From: Marisa cornuarietis
Taxonomy: Eukaryota > Mollusca > Gastropoda > Architaenioglossa > Ampullariidae
Direction: 5' to 3'
DNA: 64,000 bases
Assembly (NCBI GenBank): GCA_004794655.1
Contig: SMMW01000622.1
Location: 124,001 to 188,000 of the forward strand
Shown: positions 11,458 through 20,642 of the stretch, piece after piece
Layout: the number at the start of each line of letters is the position of its first letter
Numbering within the stretch: the first letter of the stretch is position 1
Position numbers and translations under genes: made by a program
Notes under the pieces: generated by a model
Database searches by the model: none
What the model was told of the DNA's origin: nothing
What the model saw: the letters and a program-made list of their open reading frames with translations, nothing else

Positions 11458-11522
11458 GCCCCCGTGGACCCGGCTTCTCGTGCCGGGGGTAAACACCCAG
11501 CCTCTCTCTGGCTGGGTGACTA
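11458..11522 (+). ncRNA. Truncated HDV-like ribozyme of Nimb B
   Basis: P1 (gccccc/gggggt with G·U), P3 (ggc/gcc), loop L3 (ttctcgt), a perfect nine-pair P4 hairpin (cacccagcc/ggctgggtg) and the joining segment actaagct are intact. The 3' strand of P2 has been removed by the internal deletion at about 11525. The P2 5' strand reads gtggacc instead of gtgggcc. The missing strand predicts no folding into the active pseudoknot, so this copy is a useful natural negative control. Confidence 0.6.
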
Positions 11523-11529
11523 AGCTCGG

Positions 11530-11975
11530 CAGTCGTAGTGAAAAGACTGTCAGCCTCTGTCTCTGTCCAGACGGACATGACATGGATCTCTTCAAGCAGT
11601 GGTGGCTCCCAGTCATCACAAACAACGCAGACCACACAAGTGCCAACAACCAAGCAAACCTCACCAATCAGACTGACACGGCAACAAACACGAAACACAA
11701 AATCACCAAAAGGCAAAAACACTACATCACAGACAAAAAAGAAAGACACAAGAAAAAACAAAATCACCAGACAAACACACTCCACAACAACAAACATCTG
11801 GGGCCACCACAGTAGCAAATTCTGTCCCTGTGTCAAACCGTTTTGCCTCTCTTGGCGAGCAGGGGATGGACATGGACAAGCGAAGTCTTGCGTCGCCTTC
11901 TCCATCCTGCCGCCCCCTGCCCTCTCCTTCTCCTACTCCTTCTTCTATGAGGCGCTCTGCGTCATACCCACGATC
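11530..11975 (+). pseudogene. Nimb B ORF1 C-terminal remnant
   Basis: This matches the C-terminal third of ORF1 in copy C: VSVQTDMTWISS, a Thr/Gln/Lys-rich low-complexity stretch (TRQQTRNTKSPK), NRFASLGEQGMDMD and SPSPTPSSMRRSASYP, in two alternating frames. The N-terminal domain and zinc knuckles are absent because of the deletion that joins the 5' leader to this point. No start codon in context is left. Confidence 0.7.
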
Positions 11976-11976
11976 C

Positions 11977-13750
11977 TTCAGTGGAACTGTTGAGGGATCC
12001 GAGCAAACTTTAAAGAACTTCGATGCCTAGCATCTCGCTTCTTTCTTGATGTTATAGCTCTTCAGGAGACTCTTCCCCTACCTTCTACCACCTTTTCTTT
12101 TAAAGGCTTTCACATTTTGCATCAGGATTCACAGACTGATGTCCCTTCAGGTGGGACTGCTCTTCTTCTTCGTTCCCACCTTCTGTTTAGCCAGATACCA
12201 CTTTCCACTCCTCTTCAAGCAGTTGCTGCCCGGATTACCTTGGGCAAAACTATCACTATCTGCAGTATCTATCTTCCTCATTCTGCTCGAATCTCCCGTC
12301 AAGACCTTGAGGGTCTTCTGATTCAACTTCCTTCTCCCGTCCTTCTTTAAGGGGACTTTAATGGGCACCACCACCTTTGGGGTGGAACTTCAAGTGACCC
12401 TAGAGGAGAGTTGTTGGGATCACTTTTTATGGAAAGTGATCTCTGCCTTTTGAACGACAGCTCCAACACCTTTTGCCGTCCATACAGTAGCACAGTGTCA
12501 GCAGTTGGTCTATCAGTGGTCAGCCCAGCACTGTTACTAGATTTTAACTGGGCTGTACACGACGACTTATGCGGCAGCGATCACTTTCCTATAATTTTAA
12601 AATTTTTAAGTACTCTGGAGCGGGACAAAAATTTTTATAATGGCGGGTGTAACCTGACTAAGGCAGACTGGCCTGTTTTTCAAGTCCTCTGCACCACCCG
12701 CCTTTCTTCTACTTCAGGTATCAACCTAGAAATGTACAGTAACGATAAAGAGCACCCTGTTCGAATTTTTACAACTATATTAACCTAGGTTGCTTCGGCA
12801 ACAATACCGAAAAAAAGGGACACGGAATCACCATCTACGTGTCCCTTGGTTTACAGAGGAGTGTCGGATGGCTCAACACGACCGAAAGAAGGCTCAGCGC
12901 CTTGCCTTTCGCCATCACACTCCAGAAAATTACTAAATTTTAAACGCAGCCGAGCACCAGCGCATTACATTTTTAAAAAGAATAGAAAGCTTGCGTGGCA
13001 GAGGTTTGTGTCCTCGTTGTCTTCCCGCACCCCCTCCTAGGCGGTGTGGGCGGCCATAAGGAAGATTAAGGGAAAGTTTCAGGCGGGCTCAGTAGGCCAC
13101 CTGCAGGTTGGAGACTCCATCCTCACAGAGGTACGGGATGTTGCAAACTCATTGGCATCCACCATTGCACAAAACTCTTCTTCTTCCCACTACTCTCCAG
13201 AATTTCAGCACCTGAAGTCTGTTCAGGAATCTTCTAGCTGTGACTTCTCTTCTGACAACTCTGAACAGTACAACCTACCTTTCTCTCTTGAAGAATTGCA
13301 GCAGGCCCTCCAGAAGTGCAAGGACTCTTCACCTGGCCCAGACAACATTTCTTATCAGCTGCTGACTCATCTTCCACAAGTCTCTCTCCGCCTCCTCCTA
13401 GATATCTTTAACTTTATTTGGGTGTCTGGCTGTTTCCCTCCCTCGTGGAGTGAGGCAGTCGTGGTGCCCATCCCAAAACCTGGTAAGGATCCCTCTGATC
13501 CCAACTCTTACCATCCTGTCGCCCTTACTAGTTGTCAATGCAAAACTCTAGAACACATGGTGAATGCCCGGCTCACGTGGCATCTTGAGTCTCATGGTCT
13601 CCTCTCCAGCCTGCAGTGTGGCTTCAGAAAACACCACAGTACCACGGACCATCTGGTCCATTTTGAAACTTTCCTTAGAGATGCATTTGTCAACAAAAAA
13701 CATGTGTTAGGGGTCTTTTTTGATTTGGAAAAAGCGTACGACACAACCTG
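11977..13750 (+). pseudogene. Nimb B ORF2, endonuclease and first half of RT
   Basis: Recognisable pieces are ILQWNC followed by a stop replacing Arg, IALQETL near 12050, a stop before GDFNGHH near 12350, GSDHFPI near 12585, the linker FQVLCTTRLSS, and then RT: PGPDNISYQLLTHLPQ near 13340, IPKPGKDPSDPNSYHPVALT near 13475, QCGFRKHHSTTDHLVHFETF near 13615, and FFDLEKAYDTT at 13720, where the hAT-like element enters. The protein is about 85-90% like copy C by eye. It is inactivated by several stops and frame changes between 11990 and 13040. Confidence 0.8.
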
Positions 13751-15294
13751 CAGAGGTAATTCTAGGCTGCGGCCTTGCGGGATTCCCGCAAAATTTCGCT
13801 GAGGGGTGCATAGTCTGAAAGTCAGCGCGACCATGTGCCCGCAAAAATACCGTGGCTGGCGTGCTTTTGAACATGCGATGCGGCACTTCAAAGCCCACAG
13901 CGAAAACATTTGGACGGGAGAGATCAAAGGGTATTGGAAGCAAGCGAGTTGAAAACGAAGTGAACGCGACTGTCAACTCTGACTTTTCGTTCATGACAAA
14001 AACAGCAGAAGATGCCCTGGAAAGTAGAAATCGACAAGGACAGGAAGAAACAGAAACTCATCAGAGTGTGCCGCACACATTGTTGGAACTGAAAATGTAG
14101 ACAACGAAATAGACAAATTGAGACAGAGACTTCACGTAAAAAAACACGCATCCAGAGAACCTGTCAGTGTGAATGGCTGAAGAAATGGCCTTGGCTAATG
14201 AACGAGGAGGAAGGCATGAGATCTATAATTGTGCCTAAAACAATAAGAATAACGCGTGTACAACCCCGGGTGTGTTAAGTACCGAACAAGGACGCTGCAG
14301 AGACATTCAGACTTACGACCACAGGCACTCTTTGGAGGCAGAAATTCTTCATAAAGATTTCAATTTTCAAATTATTTTCAATTCTAATTTATTTCTGTCC
14401 TCATGACCTTTTCGGAATTTATACCGGTGGTATTATATAACACTTAAAAACAATGTGTTGGGAGCTTGATACAACATCACAGGACACAGAAGCTGTCAGG
14501 GTTGCTTTTGCGACAATCTGTGCAAGAACATTAATGACAGGTTCCCAAAAGATGCAGGTGATGTTGCCTCTGCATTTTTGAGTTCTTTCCATGCGCCCCA
14601 TCTTTTTCCTGTCTGCAGAAGACAGAACACCCTATGGAGACAAAGAATTAAATATCTTAACAGATTTCTTTGGAAAACCAGCACAAGTGGGCAGCAAATT
14701 CAGTCAAATCTTGCTTGACAAAGCAGCATGTTTACAGGAATGGATTGTGGTCAAAGAAACTGTAACGCAGAATGCATATCGGAGAGATTCCACAAGCTGT
14801 TTAAACTGTTATTTGATTTTTACAGGGATTCATTTCCCAATTTGCTGGTTCTTGGAAAACTGTGCCTTCTTATGCTATACCACAATGCAGGCTATGAGAG
14901 GGGGCTTCAGCCATCAAAACCTAATAAAGTCTTCTCGTAGAAGTTTCCTCAAGGAGAAACATTTAAACCCCTGCATTAATGAGACATAGTGTCTAAACAT
15001 TAGCTCATAGCCCAATGAGATGGACACAAAGACTAATTGGTTTGCGAATTTAGGATGCTATGATCACACTAATGATGAAAGATAATTTATCGATATAGAA
15101 GAAAAAGATATCTATGTGATCAATCTTCAATTTCTTGTGATTAATAAAGTATTTTGTTGTTTACCAAATATTTATCAAAAAAGCAGTGAAAATGTGTTTG
15201 TTTCAAGGGACCCCTTGTTTCATTTGAAGGGCCCCTTTTTTTCCATTGAGAGGGCCCCAGGGCCCCTCTTTTTGAAATCCTAGAATTACCTCTG
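13751..15294 (+). mobile_element. hAT-like DNA transposon family, copy 1, 6-bp TSD
   Basis: Inverted ends cagaggtaattctagg and cctagaattacctctg are flanked by aacctg on both sides (13745-13750, 15295-15300); the uninterrupted RT in copy C confirms the empty site. Inside, two remnants of a ZNF862/KIAA1586-type hAT protein remain: an N-terminal TTF-like finger (EWLKKWPWL, then NNACTTP-like wording at 14170-14290) and the C-terminal dimerisation region (FYRDSFPNLLVLGKLCLL, then NAGxERG and HQNLIK, near 14815-14935). The catalytic middle is missing, so it is non-autonomous. Six-base duplications are unusual for hAT, which typically gives eight. Confidence 0.78.
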
Positions 15295-15300
15295 AACCTG

Positions 15301-16001
15301 GAAGCAAGGTATTCAGTTAGACCTTCACGACCTTGGCTTCTGGGGTCGTATGCCTATCTTCATTTAAAACTTTCTATCGCACCGACTTTTTCAAGTTCAT
15401 GTAGGATCTATTCTGTCTGATCCTCAGGAACAGGAAATGGGCGTCCCACAGGGCAGCATCCTTTCACCAACTCTCTTCAACATTAAAATAGATGCTATCC
15501 TAAAATCTGTCTCTCCAGGTTTGGAGGCCTCATATGTAGATGACTTTGCTCTGTACATTCGAGGCCGTTTGCTGCCATGCCTCGAACGCCAGCTTCAGCT
15601 GTGCGTAAACAGTGTGCAGAAGTGGGTGACAGAAAATGGCTTCAAATTTTCTCCCACAAATACAGTATGCATCCACTTTTGTAAACTAAGAGGCATGTTT
15701 CCAGACCCTTGTATTTCTGTCAATGGCACGGTACTCAAAGTGGTTCAGGAAGTAAAATTTCTTGGGGTCATCTTTGACCATAAACTATCCTTTCTTCCTC
15801 ACATCAGATCTCTCCGCCTTTCATGTCAGAAAGCCTTGGACATTCTTCGAGTAGTTGGCCATGTCAGCTGGGGGGCAGACCACACGGTCCTGCTTCACCT
15901 GTATCGTGCCCTGGTCCGCTCCAAGCTAGACTATGGATCCATCATCTTTGGCTCTGCCCGAGAGTCCTATCTCAAAATTCTTGATCCTATTCATCATCAA
16001 G
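15301..16001 (+). pseudogene. Nimb B ORF2, central RT segment
   Basis: The RT continues from the hAT-like insertion: an EQEMGVPQGSILSPTLFNIKID block from about 15430, ASYVDDFALYIRGRLLPC with the catalytic DD near 15540, VTENGFKFSPTNTVCIHF, KFLGVIFDHKLSFLPHI, and LVRSKLDYGSIIFGSARE, stopping at ILDPIHHQ where Nimb C was inserted after tcatcatcaag (15991-16001). One residue is missing before YVDD compared with copy C (ASLYVDD). Confidence 0.8.
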
Positions 16002-16003
16002 TG

Positions 16004-16079
16004 GCCCCCGTGGGCCCGGCTTCTCGTGCCGGGGGTGAACACCCAGCCTCTCTCTGGCTGGGTGACCAAGCTGGCCCAC
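16004..16079 (+). ncRNA. HDV-like self-cleaving ribozyme fold at the 5' end of Nimb C
   Basis: All elements of the fold are present. P1 is 16004-16009 with 16031-16036, including the G·U pair at the cleavage site. P2 is gtgggcc at 16010-16016 with its exact reverse complement ggcccac at 16073-16079. P3 is ggc/gcc with loop ttctcgt. P4 is a perfect nine-pair hairpin at 16040-16064. The joining strand accaagct (16065-16072) matches the C-N-A-A-G pattern that holds the catalytic C in the antigenomic HDV ribozyme. Cleavage would fall just before 16004. Two bases lie between the target duplication and that point. Self-cleavage itself is inferred, not seen. Confidence 0.7.
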
Positions 16080-16592
16080 CCCTTTCCCTTAGGCTTTTCT
16101 CCTTTCTCCCTCACTGGCCCTTTCACCTTTATTCCTTTTCTAAACAAACATCTCTCTATCACACTGCAGTTTTGTCTTCTCTATCTTCTGCCTACACTGG
16201 CCTTTCCCTGTCTTCTTCTCCAATCATGCCTCTCTTTTAATGCAGCTCCTTTCTCTGTGGCCTCCTTTAGGCCCCCTGCGTTTGCCGTGCAGGGTGACCC
16301 GTGTCGGGGGAGGATGGGATCCTGGAGATTGGGGCCCACTATACCAACACACCTCTTTGGCCCGGACTTCTCCTAGACTGGAGGTTGGTATGGCCCACAC
16401 CAATCAAGCGGCTAGTCGTGCATTACACTAGCTTGGCTAGAAGGCTGCGGCCGGGGTCAATCTGGTCTACACACTCTGTAGGCCAGAGTATATTCCTTAT
16501 GTATCCCTGGTGCGACCGTGCTGGAAATGCCCTATGTGGTACCGCTCGGTCGCATCCCCTTGTTGGACTCCGTGGTGGGTGGGGAGCATAAG

Positions 16593-16989
16593 TCAATCAA
16601 TCAATCCTCTTCGTGCTATTTGCACATAAGGCCTCAACCAGAGCCCTCCACTGATGTCGATCGGCTGAAACCCGCTCCAGGCGACCCCATGTCCAGCCCT
16701 TTCCTTTCATCTCCCTTTCCACTGTTCTTCTCCAGGTTTCCTTTGGACGGCCTCGTTTTCTTCGGCCGTCTGGAGTCCATCATAGGGCGATTTTGGAGAG
16801 GTCTGCTGTCTGCTGGCGGAGCACATGTCCAATCCATCGCCAACGCCTTCGTTGAACCTGCGTGGTGATGGACTCGGTTTCAGTTCTTTGGTGGAGTTCT
16901 TCATTGGTGATGGTGTTTGGCCAAAAGATGTTAAGTATGCGCCTGTGGCATCTGTTTTGGAAGACGTCAAGCCTGTTACCGATGTTTTT
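16593..16989 (-). mobile_element. 5'-truncated RTE copy inside the Nimb C 5'UTR
   Basis: This 397-bp minus-strand RTE 3' fragment is nearly identical to 10660-10970 and is flanked by gggagcataag at 16582-16592 and 16990-17000. The plus-strand start tcaatcaatcaatc is its 3' tail, followed by the segment that the copy at 10656 has lost. It encodes only the RT C-terminus in part (EELHQRTETESITTQ, WIGHVLRQ region). It interrupts the leader about 30 bases before the ORF1 start codon, so it probably damages expression of copy C. Confidence 0.85.
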
Positions 16990-17023
16990 GGGAGCATAAG
17001 GAACGAACCTATTTCATTTCATT

Positions 17024-18415
17024 ATGGCACCAAAAAATTCAAAACTGGGGAAAAGAACTAGAGAGGATGTATTTTCGTCTCATAGCGAGGATGAAGTGCG
17101 TGAGGATGTGAATGTTCGAAAGGCTGTAGAGAGGGCTTGGCCCCGTTTTCTTGTTGTGGAGGGCGCAGAGTCGGCTCGGCCACTCTCGTCCCTCTCCCCT
17201 TTCGCTATAGACAAAGGATTTAAAAATATTTCCACAACTGGTTTTGTATCTATAGAATCTAAGAAACTTCGCACTGGACAATTTCTGGTCCAGTGCAACA
17301 CTCAGAAGGCATTGGAGGCTCTACGCCGATGGGACTCGAAACAGTTTGTTGACCGCCCCATCAAAGTGACAGTCCATAGATCCCTCAACTCCTCCAGGGG
17401 TGTCATTAGGTGTCCCGACCTTGCTGGGATGTCGGAACTTGACATCAAGTCAGAACTGGCATCCCAGGGGGTTACAGCAGTCCAGAGGGTCCACCTCAAG
17501 AGGGATGGGAACTCTGTGCCTACCAATACACTCTTTCTGACTTTCTGCCTTCCCAAATTACCCAAATCTATCCTGGTCGGGTATCTACGGGTCAAGGTCT
17601 CTCTATTCATTCCATCTCCTTTGCGCTGTTTCAACTGTCAGCGTTATGGCCATGGGGCAAGCTCTTGCAAGTCCCAAGCCCGCTGCTTCCGCTGCGGTGA
17701 GGTTGGCCACGCTGCAGCTGACTGTTCTAAAAGCGCACACTGTGCTAACTGTGACGGTGCGCACACTGCCTCTTCAAAAGACTGCCCGAAGTGGAAGGAT
17801 GAAGCAACCATCCAGCGTGTACGCGCAGAATCTGGCATTTCGTATGCCGATGCACGCCGTCGCATGGTGGCTGACCCTCCTACATCAGGTTCCACCTCTT
17901 TTTCAGCAGTTGTTGCAAAGCGACCGTTAGTTTCTGTGTCTATCCAGACGGACATGACATGGGTCTCTTCTGAGGGCCCAGTCCCAGTCCGTCAAAATAT
18001 GCCTCCTCCTCCTCCTGCAAACAGTGGTGGCACCCAGTCAACACAAGCATCTCAAACAACTCAAACATCACAGCCCAAACAAGCTTCACCAGCCAGGAAC
18101 ACTACACGTCAACAAACACGAAACACAAAATCACCAAAGAACAAGAACACCACACCGCAAACAGACAAGAATACAAAATCAAAAGCAAAATCACCAGAAA
18201 AACCCATCACTCAGCACAAAACATCTGGGCCCACCACAGCTGAAATTTCAGTCCCTGTTTCCAATCGTTATGCCTCTCTTGGCGAGCAGGGGATGGACGT
18301 GGATGAACGACGCTTAGCGTCGCCTTCTCCGTCCCGCTGTCCCCTGCCCTCTCCCTCTCTTTCTCCATCTCCTGTTGCTCCTGTGAGGCGCTCTGCGTCT
18401 TTCCCTCACAGATAA
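17024..18415 (+). CDS. Nimb C ORF1, three-zinc-knuckle RNA-binding protein
   Basis: This intact 463-residue frame starts MAPKNSKLGKRTRED. An acidic/basic N-terminus is followed by a domain at residues 35-165 (AVERAWPRFLVVEG, QFVDRPIKV, RGVIRCPDLAGMSE) that looks like the RNA-binding part of ORF1 proteins. Three CCHC-type knuckles lie at about residues 205-255: CFNCQRYGHGASSC, CFRCGEVGHAAADC and CANCDGAHTASSKDC. The C-terminal 200 residues are low-complexity Gln/Thr/Lys and Ser/Pro. Such proteins bind the element RNA in a cytoplasmic particle. The stop is separated by one base from the ORF2 ATG (TAAAATG), which suggests coupled re-initiation. The RTE insertion just upstream may silence it. Confidence 0.87.
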   Translation: MAPKNSKLGKRTREDVFSSHSEDEVREDVNVRKAVERAWPRFLVVEGAESARPLSSLSPFAIDKGFKNISTTGFVSIESKKLRTGQFLVQCNTQKALEALRRWDSKQFVDRPIKVTVHRSLNSSRGVIRCPDLAGMSELDIKSELASQGVTAVQRVHLKRDGNSVPTNTLFLTFCLPKLPKSILVGYLRVKVSLFIPSPLRCFNCQRYGHGASSCKSQARCFRCGEVGHAAADCSKSAHCANCDGAHTASSKDCPKWKDEATIQRVRAESGISYADARRRMVADPPTSGSTSFSAVVAKRPLVSVSIQTDMTWVSSEGPVPVRQNMPPPPPANSGGTQSTQASQTTQTSQPKQASPARNTTRQQTRNTKSPKNKNTTPQTDKNTKSKAKSPEKPITQHKTSGPTTAEISVPVSNRYASLGEQGMDVDERRLASPSPSRCPLPSPSLSPSPVAPVRRSASFPHR

Positions 18416-19646
18416 AATGTCAACAATCCTTCAGTGGAACTGTCGAGGGATCCAAGCCAACTTTGAAGAACTTCGAGTCTTAGCATCTCGTCTCTCTCTT
18501 GAGATCATAGCTCTTCAAGAGACTCTTCTACTACCTTCTACCCCTTTTACCTTCAAAGGCTTTCACATTTTACGTCAGGACTCGCAGAATGACGTTCCTT
18601 CAGGTGGGACTGCTCTTCTCCTTCGTGCCCACCTTCTGTTTAGCCAGATACCACTTTCTACTCCTCTTCAAGCTGTTGCTGCCCGGGTTTCTCTGGGCAA
18701 AACTTTCACTGTCTGTAGTATCTATCTTCCTCCATCGGCTCGGATCTCCCGACAAGACATTGAGGGTCTTCTGACCCAACTCCCTCCTCCCATCCTTCTT
18801 TTAGGGGACTTCAACGGACACCATCCCCTGTGGGGCGGGGCATCGGGTGACACCAGGGGGGAGTTGTTGGAATCCATTTTTATGGAAAGGGATCTATGCC
18901 TTCTAAACGACGGCTCAAACACCTTTTGCCGTCCTTCCTGTGGCATTGTCTCTGCTGTGGATCTGTCGGTCGTCAGCCCCACACTACTACTCGATTTGAA
19001 CTGGACAGTGTATGACGATCTGTGTGGCAGTGACTACTTCCCAGTAGTTTTACAGCTCTTAACTCCTCTAGAGCAGGAAGGTACTTTCCGCGAGGGCGGG
19101 TGGAACCTGTCTAGAGCAGACTGGCCTGCTTTTCAGGCCCTCTGTAACACCCGGCTTTTCTCAGACTCTAGTTTTAACTTAGATGTAGAGGACTCTAGGG
19201 ACGATCATACATTACACCCTATTAACCAGTTTACCTCTACTTTAACTGAGATAGCTTCAGAAACAATCCCTAGACAAGGACTTCAAAATCGCCGACCACG
19301 CGTACCGTGGTTTACTGAGGAGTGCAGGGTGGCCCAGCATGCTCGGAAGAAGGCCCAGCACCTTGCCTTCCGCCACCCAACTCCTGAAAATGTGATAAGT
19401 TTTAAACGTTGCAGAGCTCAGGCTCGTTTTACATTTAAACAGGCAAGAAAACTTGCGTGGCAAAGGTATGTGTCCTCTTTGTCCTCCCGTACCACTTCTC
19501 AGGCGGTGTGGGCAGCCATTAGGAAAATAAAGGGAAGGTTTCAGGCTGACTCAATAGGCCACCTGCGGGTTGGAAACTCTGTTCTCACAGAACCACGGGA
19601 TGTTGCCAATTCGCTGGCATCCAACATTGCCCAAAACTCCTCCTCT

Positions 19647-20174
19647 TCAAATTACTCTCCTGATTTTCAGCGTATGAAACTTTTTCAGGAATCTCTTCCC
19701 TGTGACTTTTCCTCAAATAACTCAGAACAGTATAACTTACCTTTTTCTCTTAACGAACTGCAGCAGGCCCTTCAAAAGTGCAAGGACTCTGCACCTGGCC
19801 TAGACAACATTCCATATCAGCTTCAAATTACTCTCCTGATTTTCAGCGTATGAAACTTTTTCAGGAATCTCTTCCCTGTGACTTTTCCTCAAATAACTCA
19901 GAACAGTATAACTTACCTTTTTCTCTTAACGAACTGCAGCAGGCCCTTCAAAAGTGCAAGGACTCTGCACCTGGCCTAGACAACATTCCATATCAGCTTC
20001 AAATTACTCTCCTGATTTTCAGCGTATGAAACTTTTTCAGGAATCTCTTCCCTGTGACTTTTCCTCAGATAACTCAGAACAGTATAACTTACCTTTCTCT
20101 CTTAACGAACTGCAGCAGGCCCTTCAAAAGTGCAAGGACTCTGCACCTGGCCTAGACAACATTCCATATCAGCT
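19647..20174 (+). repeat. Triplicated 176-bp segment in the Nimb C RT
   Basis: Three head-to-tail copies start at 19647, 19823 and 19999, each 176 bases and differing by only a few bases. Each encodes SNYSPDFQRMKLFQESLPCD through APGLDNIPYQL. Because 176 is not a multiple of three, the frame is lost at each junction. The single-copy state is seen in Nimb B (13180-13360). Slippage, unequal exchange or an assembly error could explain it. The two extra copies are nearly identical, so the event is recent. Confidence 0.93.
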
Positions 20175-20465
20175 GCTGACTCATCTTCCACAGGCCTCTC
20201 TAACTCTTCTTTTAAACATCTTTAACTATATCTGGGTGTCCGGCTGTTTTCCTCCCTCGTGGAGAGAGGCAGTCGTGGTGCCTATCCCAAAACCGGGAAA
20301 GGATCCTTCTGATCCAAACTCTTACCGGCCCATAGCTCTCACTAGTTGTCTATGCAAAACCTTAGAACGAATGGTGAATGCCAGGCTCACCTGGCAACTG
20401 GAATCTCTTGGTCTCCTCTCCAACCTGCAGTGTGGCTTTAGACAATACCGCAGTACCCTAGACCA

Positions 20466-20642
20466 CCGCGGTTCTCAACCTGGGGGGCGCGCCCCCCAAG
20501 GGGGGCGCAAGCTGCTGAAAAGGGGGCCGCAAAGGCGGTCATTTTCTCATATCTCATATAGGTATTAGTGGCTAAGGGGGGCGCGCGGACGTACCTTTAT
20601 TCGTCTGGGGGGGCGTCACAAGTAAAAGGTTGAGAAACGCTG
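20466..20642. mobile_element. 177-bp hAT MITE in the Nimb C RT
   Basis: Inverted ends ccgcggttctcaacct and aggttgagaaacgctg are flanked by the 8-bp duplication ctagacca (20458-20465 and 20643-20650). The end sequence (ttctcaacc) is typical of hAT elements. The interior is very GC-rich (runs of ggggggcgc on both sides) and can fold back on itself. It lies in the RT sequence between the STLDH and HLVRFETF motifs. No coding capacity. Confidence 0.9.
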
